Assembly: GCF_002895945.1 (NCBI RefSeq)
Contig: NZ_NPZB01000001.1
Location: forward strand, 449,501 to 513,500
Origin: Solilutibacter silvestris
Lineage (GTDB): Bacteria > Pseudomonadota > Gammaproteobacteria > Xanthomonadales > Xanthomonadaceae
Direction: 5' to 3'
Length of the DNA: 64,000 nt
Shown here: positions 1 through 11,561 of the stretch, one piece after another
Layout: every line of letters starts with the position of its first letter
Position numbering within the stretch: the stretch's first letter is position 1
The notes under the pieces: generated by a model
The model's database searches: none
The model's input: only the letters and a program-made list of their open reading frames with translations
What the model was told of the DNA's origin: nothing
Program-made: the position numbers and the translations under genes

Positions 1-55
1 CGATGGCAAACTCCACGAGGATTGGGAGAAACTGTTGCGCAAACTCAGTGAATGA
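1..55 (+). CDS. dnaA: DnaA, C-terminal end (partial)
   Basis: The first 18 codons of the window, read in frame from base 2, give a short tail rich in Leu, Lys and Glu that ends in LLRKLSE and a TGA at 53-55. This matches the usual end of the replication initiator DnaA (final helix of the DNA-binding domain IV). The position directly before a DnaA-box-rich spacer and dnaN supports the call. The rest of the gene lies outside the window. Confidence 0.8.
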   Translation, partial: DGKLHEDWEKLLRKLSE

Positions 56-292
56 GTACCGGGGAATCCTGTGGACAACATCTGGACAGTTCGATCGCGC
101 CAAGTTGTCCACAACTTGTCCCAGTGCTTCCAGGCCACTTGTCCACGTCCTAACATTGAACAAATTCTGTTTTAAATCAATAAGTTGAACTGCTTTTCCA
201 CAACCTGACGCGACACTACCACCACCACCGTTTTTGATTTATCCACCTCTTTATAAAAGCAGTGGATCGATCCCGAACCCGGAAACACACCC
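56..292. other. oriC: Probable chromosomal replication origin (oriC), dnaA-dnaN spacer
   Basis: This spacer carries several DnaA-box-like 9-mers: TGTGGACAA at 70-78 (minus-strand box), TTGTCCACA at 105-113, TTGTCCACG at 139-147, TTTTCCACA at 194-202 and TTATCCACC at 239-247. The box at 105-113 lies in a perfect palindrome (101-118, 8-bp arms around CC). A T/A-rich stretch at about 151-190 could be the unwinding element. Origins in this family usually lie between dnaA and dnaN. The call is made from box density and context; strand-opening activity is inferred. Confidence 0.75.
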
Positions 293-1396
293 ATGCGCTT
301 GACCCTGCAACGCGAAGCCCTGCTGAAACCCCTGGCGCAGGTGGTGAACGTGGTGGAACGTCGCCAGACACTGCCCGTCCTGGCCAACCTGCTGGTCCAG
401 GTCAAACACGGCAACCTCGCCCTGACCGGCACCGACCTCGAAGTGGAGATGGTGTCGCGGACCACGCTGGAGGGCGATTCCGAAGACGGTGAAATCACCA
501 TCCCGGCCCGAAAGTGGTTCGACATCGTTCGCGCCCTGCCCGACGGCAGCAAGGTAACGATGAGCCAGACCGGCGACAAGATGAGCGTCCAGGCTGGACG
601 CAGTCGCTTCAGCCTCGCCACCCTGCCCGCCAACGATTTCCCCTCGATCGATGAAGTCGACGCCACCGAGCGCGTGGAGATCAGCGAATCCGCGCTCAAG
701 GAACTGATCGACCGCACCGCGTTCGCGATGGCCCAGCAGGACGTGCGCTACTACCTCAACGGTCTGTTGTTCGACCTGCGCGATGGCCTCCTGCGCTGCG
801 TCGCCACCGATGGCCACCGCCTCGCCCTGTGCGAAGCGCAGCTCAATGGCAGCAGCCACGCCAAGCGCCAGATCATCGTTCCGCGCAAGGGCGTGCAGGA
901 ACTGCAGCGTCTGCTCGAAGGCGGCGACCGCGTGCTCGAACTCGAACTCGGCCGCAACCACCTGCGCGTGAAGCGCGACGATGTCACCTTCACCAGCAAG
1001 CTGATCGACGGCAAATTTCCCGATTACGAAGCCGTGATCCCGATCGGTGCCGACAAGCTCGTGACCATGGATCGCGAAGAACTGCGCGCCGCCCTGCAGC
1101 GTGTCGCCATCCTCTCCAACGAGAAATACCGCGGCGTCCGTCTGGAAGTGACCCCGGGCCAGTTGCGCATCAGCTCGCACAATCCTGAGCAGGAAGAAGC
1201 CCAGGATGATGTCGAGGTCGATACCAAGGTTGAAGGGGTGACCATCGGCTTCAACGTCACCTACCTGCTGGAAGCCTTGTCTTCCCTGCGCGACGAGCGG
1301 GTCGTGCTGGCCCTGCGCGACGCCAACTCCTCGGCGCTGGTGCGCGAGGCCAGTAACGAGCGTTGCCGCCACGTGGTGATGCCGCTGCGCCTGTGA
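293..1396 (+). CDS. dnaN: DNA polymerase III beta subunit (sliding clamp)
   Basis: The 367-residue product is the usual length for the ring-shaped clamp that tethers DNA polymerase III to DNA and recruits other replication and repair proteins. Three successive clamp folds of about 120 residues can be followed, and the protein ends in the typical VVMPLRL tail that helps form the hydrophobic peptide-binding pocket. It follows oriC and precedes a strong hairpin terminator and recF, the standard order near a bacterial origin. Confidence 0.97.
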   Translation: MRLTLQREALLKPLAQVVNVVERRQTLPVLANLLVQVKHGNLALTGTDLEVEMVSRTTLEGDSEDGEITIPARKWFDIVRALPDGSKVTMSQTGDKMSVQAGRSRFSLATLPANDFPSIDEVDATERVEISESALKELIDRTAFAMAQQDVRYYLNGLLFDLRDGLLRCVATDGHRLALCEAQLNGSSHAKRQIIVPRKGVQELQRLLEGGDRVLELELGRNHLRVKRDDVTFTSKLIDGKFPDYEAVIPIGADKLVTMDREELRAALQRVAILSNEKYRGVRLEVTPGQLRISSHNPEQEEAQDDVEVDTKVEGVTIGFNVTYLLEALSSLRDERVVLALRDANSSALVREASNERCRHVVMPLRL

Positions 1397-1418
1397 TGGG
1401 ACCACCGTGATTCGAACC

Positions 1419-1434
1419 TGTTCCACGTGGAACA
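1419..1434. promoter_or_regulatory. parS: parS site 1 (ParB-binding palindrome)
   Basis: TGTTCCACGTGGAACA is a perfect 16-bp palindrome. It matches the chromosomal parS consensus TGTTNCACGTGNAACA bound by ParB/Spo0J to load the partition complex near the origin. It sits in the dnaN-recF spacer, 22 bp after the dnaN stop. Two more copies follow within 1.2 kb, which makes chance very unlikely. Confidence 0.9.
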
Positions 1435-1438
1435 TCCG

Positions 1439-1469
1439 CAACGCCCGGCCAGTCCGGGCGTTGTTGCTT
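1439..1469 (+). terminator. Intrinsic terminator after dnaN
   Basis: A perfect 10-bp stem (1439-1448 with 1454-1463) around a 5-nt loop is followed by a T-rich stretch (TTGCTTG). The T tract is short, so termination may be partial, with some read-through to recF. Confidence 0.55.
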
Positions 1470-1483
1470 GCGTGGGTTATGGC

Positions 1484-2587
1484 ATGAAGCTGCAGCAGCT
1501 TGAAATTGCCGATGTCCGCAGTATTCGGCAGGCCAGTGTGGAACCCGGCGATGGCCTGAATCTGCTTGTGGGCGGCAATGGCGCAGGCAAGACCAGCGTG
1601 CTGGAAGCCTTGCACCTGCTGGCCTATGGCCGCAGTTTCCGCGGTCGCGTGCGCGACGGCTTGATCCGCACGGGGGCGCCCGCCCTGCAGGTCTTTGCGC
1701 GCTGGACTGAACAGGACAGTAGTCGGCGGCGGCAGGTCGGCTTGCGCCACGCCGGCAACGAATGGGAAGGTCGGCTGGATGGCGCTGATGTCGGTCAGCT
1801 CAGCGAGCTGTGCACCGCTCTGGCCGCCGTCACTTTCGAACCGGGCAGCCATGCCCTGCTGTCCGGTGGTGGCGAGCCGCGTCGCCGCCTGCTCGACTGG
1901 GGATTGTTCCACGTGGAACCGGGATTCATGCCGGTCTGGCGGCGGCATGCTCGAGCGTTGAAGCAGCGCAATGCCCTGCTCAAGTCTGGCGGCGCCTTGG
2001 CTGCCCTCGATGCCTGGGATGGCGAGCTGGCAGCGGCCGGCGAATTGCTCGATCGCCACCGCCGGGCGTATGTCGAGGCACTGGAACCCCAGGTCGAACA
2101 TTGGGCGAAAGAATTGCTGCCCGAACTTGGCCCGGCACATCACGCCTATGTTCCTGGCTGGCGTCGCGAGGATCTCGCGCTGGCCGATGCGCTGTTGGTC
2201 AGCCGCGAGCGTGACCTGCAGCTGGGCTACACCACGATCGGCCCGCACCGCGCCGATTTGCAGCTCGGGTTCGCTGCACGTCCTGGCCACGAGGCCTTGT
2301 CACGCGGCCAGAGCAAGCTGGCTGCCCTCGCCTTGTTGCTGGCCCAGGCTGAGGATTTCCGCGCCCGCCGTGGCGAATGGCCGTTGATTCTCCTCGACGA
2401 TCTGGCCTCGGAACTTGACCGCCAGCATCGACATGCCTTGCTTTCGGCGCTGGTGGCCAGTGGCGCTCAGGTCTTCATCACCGGTACAGAGCTGGAGGCG
2501 CTGGCGCTTGATCCGGCATGGCCGAGTACGGTGTTCCACGTGGAACATGGATTGTGCGGGCGGCTTGATTCGTCTTCTGAGCGCTAA
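1484..2587 (+). CDS. recF: DNA replication and repair protein RecF
   Basis: RecF is an SMC/ABC-type ATPase that works with RecO and RecR to load RecA at single-strand gaps and stalled forks. The 367-residue product has the Walker A motif GGNGAGKTS near residues 30-38, an RFx-type segment (YGRSFRG) after it, an ABC signature-like LSRGQSK around residue 272 and a Walker B ILLDDLASELD near residue 305. I chose the ATG at 1484 because the protein then begins MKLQQLEIADVRS, the usual RecF start; the reading frame is open further upstream. Two of the three parS palindromes lie inside this gene and are translated as FHVE. Confidence 0.95.
   Translation: MKLQQLEIADVRSIRQASVEPGDGLNLLVGGNGAGKTSVLEALHLLAYGRSFRGRVRDGLIRTGAPALQVFARWTEQDSSRRRQVGLRHAGNEWEGRLDGADVGQLSELCTALAAVTFEPGSHALLSGGGEPRRRLLDWGLFHVEPGFMPVWRRHARALKQRNALLKSGGALAALDAWDGELAAAGELLDRHRRAYVEALEPQVEHWAKELLPELGPAHHAYVPGWRREDLALADALLVSRERDLQLGYTTIGPHRADLQLGFAARPGHEALSRGQSKLAALALLLAQAEDFRARRGEWPLILLDDLASELDRQHRHALLSALVASGAQVFITGTELEALALDPAWPSTVFHVEHGLCGRLDSSSER
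1905..1920. promoter_or_regulatory. parS: parS site 2 (inside recF)
   Basis: TGTTCCACGTGGAACC matches the parS palindrome at 15 of 16 positions; only the last base breaks the symmetry. It lies in the recF reading frame and is read as LFHVEP. Confidence 0.85.
2532..2547. promoter_or_regulatory. parS: parS site 3 (3' end of recF)
   Basis: TGTTCCACGTGGAACA is a second perfect 16-bp copy of the parS palindrome. It lies near the 3' end of recF, where it is read as VFHVEH. Confidence 0.9.
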
Positions 2588-2643
2588 CAGCTCGCGCAAA
2601 CCCCAGCAAAACAAGCGTTTCGCTCGATCCCGCAGCCCCCGGA

Positions 2644-5156
<2,513 letters not shown>

Positions 5157-5204
5157 AGCGACGAGTCGCCACAACGCGCGCGCGGCCAGTGGGCGGCCTG
5201 CCCG

Positions 5205-5272
5205 ATGCGCGGGCATACGAGGCAGGATGCCGAGTCGAGCCTCCATGGACGGATTCACGGCGTCCCGCGCAT
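5205..5272. repeat. Inverted-repeat element in the gyrB-M48 spacer
   Basis: A 9-bp perfect inverted repeat (ATGCGCGGG at 5205-5213, CCCGCGCAT at 5264-5272) encloses about 50 nt that include the 8-bp palindrome TCCATGGA (5242-5249). The rest of the 5157-5408 spacer holds no clear gene or RNA. The segment resembles short dispersed intergenic repeats I recall from Xanthomonadaceae genomes, but copy number cannot be checked here. Confidence 0.4.
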
Positions 5273-5408
5273 TGGGTCTGACCGACCACGCCAGCCAGTA
5301 CGTGCGAGAAACTCCGGCCACACCAGTCAGCGCAGCTTTGACACGCTCTTACACCGGCAGCGCCTAAAACACCGCAACTAGCCCATTCATCGCCTCGAGA
5401 CATTGTCC

Positions 5409-6227
5409 ATGCACCAGCCGAAACTTCGCGTTGCCGCACTCGCCGCCGCCTTCGGCCTGCTGGCGGGTTGTGCCACAACCACCACGACGTCGCCGACTGG
5501 ACGCCAACAGGTGGTGGGCGGCGTGTCCCAGCCGGAACTGGACCAGATGGGTGCGCAGGAGTTCGCCAAACTCAAGGCACAGAAACCGCAGACGCAGAAC
5601 CCGCGCGAACGCGCCTACGTCAATTGCGTCGTCAGCGACCTGGTGCAGCAATTGCCGCCGCAATGGCAGCATTACCAGTGGGAAACCGTGGTCTTCGTCG
5701 ACAGCGAACCGAATGCATTCGCCCTACCGGGCGCCAAGGTTGGCGTCAATACCGGCATCTTCAAGGTCGCGCGCGATCAGGACGAACTGGCGACCGTGAT
5801 CGCGCACGAAATCGGCCACGTCATTTCCAATCACCACAACGAACGCATCACCCGGGCACAGAACGCTCAGGGTGGCTTGATGCTGGCGCAAGTGTTGGCT
5901 GCGATGGCCGGAGTGGATCCCAATGCGGTCGGGCAGGTGGGCGGGACGATTGCGCAGACAGCCTTCCTGTTGCCCAACAGCCGTGCTCAGGAGAGCGAAG
6001 CGGACATCGTTGGCCAGCAATTGATGGCGCGCGCCGGTTTCGATCCGCGCAAGGCCGTCAACCTGTGGCAGAACATGATCGCCGAAGGCAGCGCCCGACC
6101 TCCGCAATGGTTGTCCACCCACCCAGACCCGCAGGCGCGCCTGGGCGAATTGAGCCGGCGGGCAGCAGGATTGATGCCGGTGTATGAACAGGCGCGCGCT
6201 GCTGGCCGCAGGCCAAAATGCGGTTAA
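5409..6227 (+). CDS. M48-family metalloprotease lipoprotein
   Basis: A 272-residue protein with a lipoprotein signal peptide (lipobox LAGC, Cys at about residue 21) followed by an M48 zinc-peptidase domain. The zinc motif HEIGHVISNHH (HExxH) and the downstream third-ligand segment ESEADIVG, typical of M48C/LoiP-BepA-like peptidases, are both present. Such proteins act in periplasmic quality control of outer-membrane proteins. I chose the ATG at 5409, two codons after a possible TTG, because the signal peptide then starts normally. It stands alone between gyrB and a TPR gene. Substrate unknown. Confidence 0.88.
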   Translation: MHQPKLRVAALAAAFGLLAGCATTTTTSPTGRQQVVGGVSQPELDQMGAQEFAKLKAQKPQTQNPRERAYVNCVVSDLVQQLPPQWQHYQWETVVFVDSEPNAFALPGAKVGVNTGIFKVARDQDELATVIAHEIGHVISNHHNERITRAQNAQGGLMLAQVLAAMAGVDPNAVGQVGGTIAQTAFLLPNSRAQESEADIVGQQLMARAGFDPRKAVNLWQNMIAEGSARPPQWLSTHPDPQARLGELSRRAAGLMPVYEQARAAGRRPKCG

Positions 6228-6357
6228 ACTCGACATCTTGAATTGAAGAATTGAACCGCCGCCGGACCGGGGAAACGAAAGTGGTTCGCTGTACCACGCC
6301 AGGGCGTAACTGCGCCATGGTCAATCTTTCGTCTTGAACAGTGTCAGGAGTCGTTTC

Positions 6358-7503
6358 ATGCGCCATACCCGCTTGTTGTCAATTGCCATGATCATTGCCT
6401 GTTCCGTCGTCGCATTGCCGGCGGCGGCACAAACAGACGCCCAAGACCGTGCCACTGCCGCCCAGAGTCGACTCATGCGTTCTGCCGCGGCCCAAGATCA
6501 GGACAACAACAAAACTGCGCGCCCCGACCACCGGAAGGACAAGGCCGTACAGGATGCGGTGCGCTACCCGCTGGCCACCCGCAAGGAACCGAAGCCGAAA
6601 GTCTCGGATGAGGGCGGCAAGCAGCTGAGCGAGATCAGCAAGGCATTCGCCGCGCAGGATTTCAGCAAGACCCGCAGCCTCGCCGATGACTTCCTGCCGA
6701 AAGCCAGCACGCCCTACGAAAAGTCGTTGGCGTATGAAATCGCCGGCAGCGCGGCGTTCTCGCAGAAGGATTTCGCGTCTGCGACAACCGATTTCCAGGA
6801 AGTCATCACCGCGAACGGCCTCGACAACAACGGCCATTACGACTCGATGAGCAATCTCGTCGCCAGCCTCAGCAATTCCGGCAAATACCCCGAAGCGCTG
6901 AAGGTGCTTGACCAGTTCCTGGCCGAGACCAAGACCACCGACAAACAGTACGCGGACATGCGCCTGTCCTTGCTCGCGCACACCGGCAACGCTGGCGATG
7001 CGGTCGCCGCCTACAAGCAGCGATTGGCGAAGGATCCCAATGATCGCGCCGCGTTGCAGAACCTGCTGGCGACCTACCAGCAAGGCAACAACAATGCCGA
7101 GATGCTGGCGCTGCTGCGTGACCGCTACAAGCAAAATTTGCTGACCACGCCCGAAGACCTGCGCTATTACTACATTGCCTTGCTGCAGAATTCCGGCACC
7201 AATTGGAAGGAAGCACAGGAAGTCCTCGACAGCGCTGTCGCCAAGGGCACGCTTCCGAAGAACGACCAGACGGCCACTGCCTACAGCGTCGTCGCACAAA
7301 GTGCATTCGCACAGGATCAGTGGAATATCGCGCTCGCCGACTACGCCAAGGCCGCGAGCATGTCGACCACCGGCGACGCCGATCTCAACCGCGCGCGCAT
7401 CCTGGCAGGGCAGGGCAAGAAGGCCGACGCCAAGGCTGCAGCGCAGGAAGCGTTAAAAAAAGGTGTAAAGGATCCGGCCGCTGCACAACGGTTCCTGAAG
7501 TAA
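6358..7503 (+). CDS. Exported TPR-repeat protein
   Basis: A 381-residue protein with a clear signal peptide (cleavage after LPAAAQ) and a body of alpha-helical repeats of tetratricopeptide type, for example the AYKQRLAKDPNDRAALQNLL and AKAASMSTTGDADLNRARIL units. It is probably a periplasmic scaffold. Its place directly before tonB-exbBD is shared with other Xanthomonadaceae, but I know of no established function. The ATG at 6358 was chosen over an upstream TTG because the signal peptide begins there. Confidence 0.8.
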   Translation: MRHTRLLSIAMIIACSVVALPAAAQTDAQDRATAAQSRLMRSAAAQDQDNNKTARPDHRKDKAVQDAVRYPLATRKEPKPKVSDEGGKQLSEISKAFAAQDFSKTRSLADDFLPKASTPYEKSLAYEIAGSAAFSQKDFASATTDFQEVITANGLDNNGHYDSMSNLVASLSNSGKYPEALKVLDQFLAETKTTDKQYADMRLSLLAHTGNAGDAVAAYKQRLAKDPNDRAALQNLLATYQQGNNNAEMLALLRDRYKQNLLTTPEDLRYYYIALLQNSGTNWKEAQEVLDSAVAKGTLPKNDQTATAYSVVAQSAFAQDQWNIALADYAKAASMSTTGDADLNRARILAGQGKKADAKAAAQEALKKGVKDPAAAQRFLK

Positions 7504-7640
7504 CCACAATTGCTTCACCCTGCGGAATGATGTGGAATGCAGGGTAGAAGTTGGTATAAGCTTCGGGGTTCCCGTCGCCGCATGGTGATCGGGGGCCACA
7601 AATTCCTGCTGGCGTCGTGCCCACTCCCCAGAGTTCTCGA

Positions 7641-8342
<702 letters not shown>

Positions 8343-8402
8343 GTTTCGATTCGTTCAAGTCTTCATCCCTTTCCACTTTTCGTCGACAAGAAGGTAAGCG
8401 CA

Positions 8403-9140
8403 ATGCTTCTCCAACAAGCCGCTCCCGCCGCCGCCGGTGGCAACAACGCCGCTGCTCTGCAGCAAATGGGCTTCGCCCAGCTGATCCACGGCTTCGATGC
8501 CGTCGGTTGGATCGTCTTCCTCACCTTGATGATTTTCTCTCTGTTGTCGATCTACTGGATCGTCATGAACTTCATCAAGAACGCCCGCATCCGCGGTAGC
8601 GCCGATCGCGTGGTCAACACGTTCTGGGAAACCCCGAACGCGCAGGACGCCGTCCGCTACATGGAAGAACAGCCGCGCAACGAGCCGTTCTCCAAGATCG
8701 CGCTGGATGCCGCCCAGGCTGCTGCCCACCACCAGCGCAGCGAAGGCTCGCGCCTGGCCGAGTCGCTGAACCGCTCCGAGTTCGTCGATCGTGCGCTGCG
8801 CCAGGCCGTGACCCGCGAATCGATGTACCTCGAATCCGGCCTGACCGTGCTTGCCACCGTCGGTGCGACCGCGCCGTTCGTCGGTCTGCTCGGTACGGTG
8901 TGGGGTATCTACCACGCGCTGATCGCCATCGGCGCCAGCGGCGACGCCTCGATCTCGGCCGTGGCCGGTCCGGTGGGTGAAGCGCTGATCATGACCGCGA
9001 TCGGTCTGTTCGTGGCAATCCCGGCGGTGTTGGCGTACAACTTCTTCAGCCGCCTGAACCGCACCACCAACGCGAAGTTCGATTCGTTCGCGCACGACCT
9101 GCACGACTTCTTCGCGACCGGTTCGCGCGTCGGCGGCTAA
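8403..9140 (+). CDS. exbB: ExbB, MotA/TolQ/ExbB proton-channel protein
   Basis: ExbB forms the pentameric inner-membrane channel that, with ExbD, powers TonB. The 245-residue product has three membrane helices: WIVFLTLMIFSLLSIYWIV (about 36-54), the conserved segment VGATAPFVGLLGTVWGI (about 157-173) and ALIMTAIGLFVAIPAVLAY (about 196-214). The short N-terminal Ala/Gln-rich extension is common in Xanthomonadaceae. It lies 60 nt after tonB and 46 nt before exbD1. Confidence 0.95.
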   Translation: MLLQQAAPAAAGGNNAAALQQMGFAQLIHGFDAVGWIVFLTLMIFSLLSIYWIVMNFIKNARIRGSADRVVNTFWETPNAQDAVRYMEEQPRNEPFSKIALDAAQAAAHHQRSEGSRLAESLNRSEFVDRALRQAVTRESMYLESGLTVLATVGATAPFVGLLGTVWGIYHALIAIGASGDASISAVAGPVGEALIMTAIGLFVAIPAVLAYNFFSRLNRTTNAKFDSFAHDLHDFFATGSRVGG

Positions 9141-9186
9141 TCACCGCCCACGCACGGCACAGCATCGATCCCCGAGGACGCCGAGA

Positions 9187-9621
9187 ATGGCTTTCAGTAC
9201 AGGCAACAGCAGTGGTGGACCCATGGCGGAAATCAACGTCACGCCCCTCGTGGACGTGATGTTGGTGCTCCTGATCATCTTCATGATCACCACGCCGCTG
9301 ATGAACCACAAAACCAAGGTCGAACTGCCGCGGGTCACCCTCGCGCCCACGTCTCACGTGGACGAGAAGACCGCGCCGGTGACGCTGTCGGTGAAGGATG
9401 GCGGCCAGCTGTTCCTCGACGACCAGCTGATGAGCGAAGGCGGTTTGCAGGATCGACTGGCGGTGATCGCGCAGCGCAAACCGCAGCCGTTGCTCAACAT
9501 CCGTGCCGACCGCGACACCAAGATGCAGATTCTCAAGAAGATGACTGCCATCGCGACCCAGGCCGGCATGCTCAACGTCGGCTACGTCACCATCCGGCCG
9601 AAGCCGGGCGACCAGAAGTAA
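9187..9621 (+). CDS. exbD: ExbD1, biopolymer transport protein
   Basis: A 144-residue ExbD/TolR family protein with a single N-terminal membrane helix, LVDVMLVLLIIFMITTP, that carries the proton-relay Asp of the family, then a periplasmic domain. It works with ExbB to energise TonB. The first third is nearly identical in DNA to the next gene, exbD2, from which it is separated by 10 nt. Confidence 0.94.
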   Translation: MAFSTGNSSGGPMAEINVTPLVDVMLVLLIIFMITTPLMNHKTKVELPRVTLAPTSHVDEKTAPVTLSVKDGGQLFLDDQLMSEGGLQDRLAVIAQRKPQPLLNIRADRDTKMQILKKMTAIATQAGMLNVGYVTIRPKPGDQK

Positions 9622-9631
9622 GGAGGCCGAC

Positions 9632-10039
9632 ATGGCATTTGCATCCAATTCCGGTGGCGGCGCGATGTCCGACATCAACGTCACGCCCCTCGTGGACGTG
9701 CTGTTGGTGCTCTTGATCATCTTCATGGTGACCATGCCGACCCAGACCTATCCGATCAAGCTCGATCTGCCGCAGGCGACCACCACGCCGCCGCCGCCGC
9801 CGAAGAAGCCGCCGGTCAAGGTCAGCATCGACGCGACCGGAACGGTGTCGTGGAACGGAACGGTGGTCGACTTGAAGGGCCTGGAAGCCCAGATGAAGGA
9901 CACCGTGGCGGAAGATCCGAGCGATACCCCGATGCTGCAGATCGAATCGGCCAACGAAGCGCCCTACGATATTTTCGCGAGGGTGCTGGCAGCCGCGAAG
10001 AACGCCAACATGGAAAAGATCGGCTTCGTGCAAAACTGA
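9632..10039 (+). CDS. exbD2: ExbD2, second ExbD paralogue
   Basis: A 135-residue ExbD/TolR protein with the same LVDVLLVLLIIFM helix as ExbD1 but a different periplasmic part that starts with a Pro/Lys-rich linker (TTTPPPPPKKPP). In Xanthomonas campestris the equivalent exbD2 is dispensable for iron uptake but needed for some plant-cell-wall and hypersensitive-response traits; whether this holds here is inference. It is the last gene of the operon and is followed by a double hairpin terminator. Confidence 0.9.
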   Translation: MAFASNSGGGAMSDINVTPLVDVLLVLLIIFMVTMPTQTYPIKLDLPQATTTPPPPPKKPPVKVSIDATGTVSWNGTVVDLKGLEAQMKDTVAEDPSDTPMLQIESANEAPYDIFARVLAAAKNANMEKIGFVQN

Positions 10040-10046
10040 TTTCAAG

Positions 10047-10116
10047 CGGGGAGTGCGAGCTCCCCGATCTTGTCGACGATGCCGCCTTCTTGTTGATCAA
10101 GGGGCGGCATTTTTTA
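10047..10116. terminator. Double hairpin terminator between exbD2 and pdxJ
   Basis: A first hairpin (7-bp perfect stem, 10047-10053 with 10060-10066) is followed by a second (ATGCCGCC at 10079-10086 with GGCGGCAT at 10103-10110) that ends in a T6 tract. The second hairpin overlaps the pdxJ stop codon (10097-10099) of the convergent gene, so it probably ends exbD2 transcription and may hinder antisense reading into pdxJ. Confidence 0.75.
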
Positions 10117-10855
10117 TGCAGTCGAGATAGGCGCGGACGGTGGCGTCCAGTCCGGCGTACAGCGCTTCCGACACTAGGGCGTGACCGATGGAGACTTCCA
10201 GCACGTCGGGAACTGCCCGCAGGAAATCGCCGAGATTGGATTGCGACAGATCGTGGCCGGCGTTGACGCCGAGACTGGCCGCTTGCGCAATGCGCGCAGT
10301 CCGCGCGCAGTCCGCCACGGAGGCGGCATCGCCGCGGGCATGCGCTTCTGCGAACGGGCCGGTATAGAGCTCGATGCGATCGGCGCCGCAATCGCGCGCG
10401 CGCGCGATGTCCGGCTGGCCGGTTGCATCGGCAAACAGGCTGACCCGGCATCCCAGCGCTTTCAGTTGCGCGACCAGCGGTGTGAGCGCATCACTGTCTC
10501 GCGCGAAATCGAAGCCGTGATCGGAGGTGAGCTGGCCGTCGCCATCCGGCACCAGTGTCGCCTGTGCCGGACGCACGGCGGCGCACAACGCGAAGAATCC
10601 CGGATAGCCGGGACGTGGCGGTGCGAACGGATTGCCTTCCAGGTTGTATTCGACGCGATAGTCGGCGCAGAGGCGGGCGAGGGCGTGGACGTCGGCCTCG
10701 CGGATGTGGCGGGCATCGGGGCGCGGATGCACGGTGATGCCCTGCGCACCGGCATCGAGGCAGGTACGCGCGGCGCGCACGACATCGGGTTCGCCACCGC
10801 CACGTGAATTGCGCAGCACGGCGATCTTGTTGACGTTGACGCTGAGTGCGGTCAT
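10097..10855 (-). CDS. pdxJ: Pyridoxine 5'-phosphate synthase
   Basis: PdxJ condenses 1-deoxy-D-xylulose 5-phosphate with 3-amino-2-oxopropyl phosphate to make pyridoxine 5'-phosphate, the last ring-forming step of the DXP-dependent vitamin B6 route. The 252-residue TIM-barrel protein starts with [17 protein letters not shown] and has the family motifs [14 protein letters not shown] (about 38-51) and [12 protein letters not shown] (about 200-211). Its ATG overlaps the stop of the upstream membrane gene (ATGA), so the two are probably co-transcribed. Confidence 0.95.
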   Translation of the reverse strand: MTALSVNVNKIAVLRNSRGGGEPDVVRAARTCLDAGAQGITVHPRPDARHIREADVHALARLCADYRVEYNLEGNPFAPPRPGYPGFFALCAAVRPAQATLVPDGDGQLTSDHGFDFARDSDALTPLVAQLKALGCRVSLFADATGQPDIARARDCGADRIELYTGPFAEAHARGDAASVADCARTARIAQAASLGVNAGHDLSQSNLGDFLRAVPDVLEVSIGHALVSEALYAGLDATVRAYLDCIKNAAP

Positions 10856-11517
10856 GTCGGTTCGGCGTCGTCGCGCAAGGGCGTCAGCATCGGCACGTCG
10901 AGACCGGCGGCTTTGGGATCGATCGCCGGCTTCGCTGGTGCCTGCACTTCGCCGGCGTAGGGATTCCAGCCTTCGTCGCGCAGGTTCGGCTTCGGCACGT
11001 GGGCGACAGGTGTTGGCACTGGCATGGGTGGCGGAACGTTCTGGTGACGCACGGCAGCAATCGGCGAGGCAGGTTGCTGCGCCTCGCGTTGTTGCAGCTC
11101 GGCGAGACGCTGCGCCATCTCCGTCGCGCGCTGTTCGGCCTCGGCGGCGCGACGCTCCATTTCCTCGATGCGGCGTTGTGCTTCCGCGTGTTGCTGTTCC
11201 AGCGCATCGCGTTCGGCGACGCGCAGGGCGGCGGCGCGCATCTGGTCGGCATCAGGATGCGAAGCGGCGGGCAGGGGCGTGGGCACGGCGGGATTGGCGG
11301 CCTGGGCATCGCGCATGCGGCGGATGTCCTCCGCACTCATCGGCGTGTCGTCGATCGCGACGGTGCGTTCGGGAAACAGCAGCTTGTAGCGCAGCCAGGC
11401 GAAACCGCCCAAAGCGGCCAGCGCAGCCAGCATGCAAAGCACCATCAGGAGCGGCGAGTGGACGCTCCAGGCGACACAGAAGACAGCCAGCGACAGCGCG
11501 AGCAACAACCAGGACAT
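10852..11517 (-). CDS. Membrane-anchored coiled-coil protein of unknown function
   Basis: A 221-residue protein with two N-terminal membrane helices ([18 protein letters not shown] and a second up to GGFAWLRY), a central heptad-rich segment of Ala/Glu/Arg/Gln (about residues 90-145) that should form a coiled coil, and a Pro-rich tail. I chose the ATG at 11517 because a GGAGG Shine-Dalgarno sequence lies 5-6 nt before it; a GTG four codons upstream is possible. It overlaps pdxJ by 4 nt (ATGA). I do not recognise a family. Confidence 0.75.
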   Translation of the reverse strand: MSWLLLALSLAVFCVAWSVHSPLLMVLCMLAALAALGGFAWLRYKLLFPERTVAIDDTPMSAEDIRRMRDAQAANPAVPTPLPAASHPDADQMRAAALRVAERDALEQQHAEAQRRIEEMERRAAEAEQRATEMAQRLAELQQREAQQPASPIAAVRHQNVPPPMPVPTPVAHVPKPNLRDEGWNPYAGEVQAPAKPAIDPKAAGLDVPMLTPLRDDAEPT

Positions 11518-11561
11518 GGGAACCTCCACGGGCGGTTTGGCGGCAGTGTATCGGGCAGCGG

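Noticed and set aside
251-2290. A 679-codon minus-strand frame over dnaN and recF
   Set aside because: It mirrors the codons of two well-identified genes and has no domain signals or start context.
5157-5408. tRNA or small RNA gene after gyrB
   Set aside because: No cloverleaf with acceptor stem and T-loop could be formed; only the inverted-repeat element is supported.
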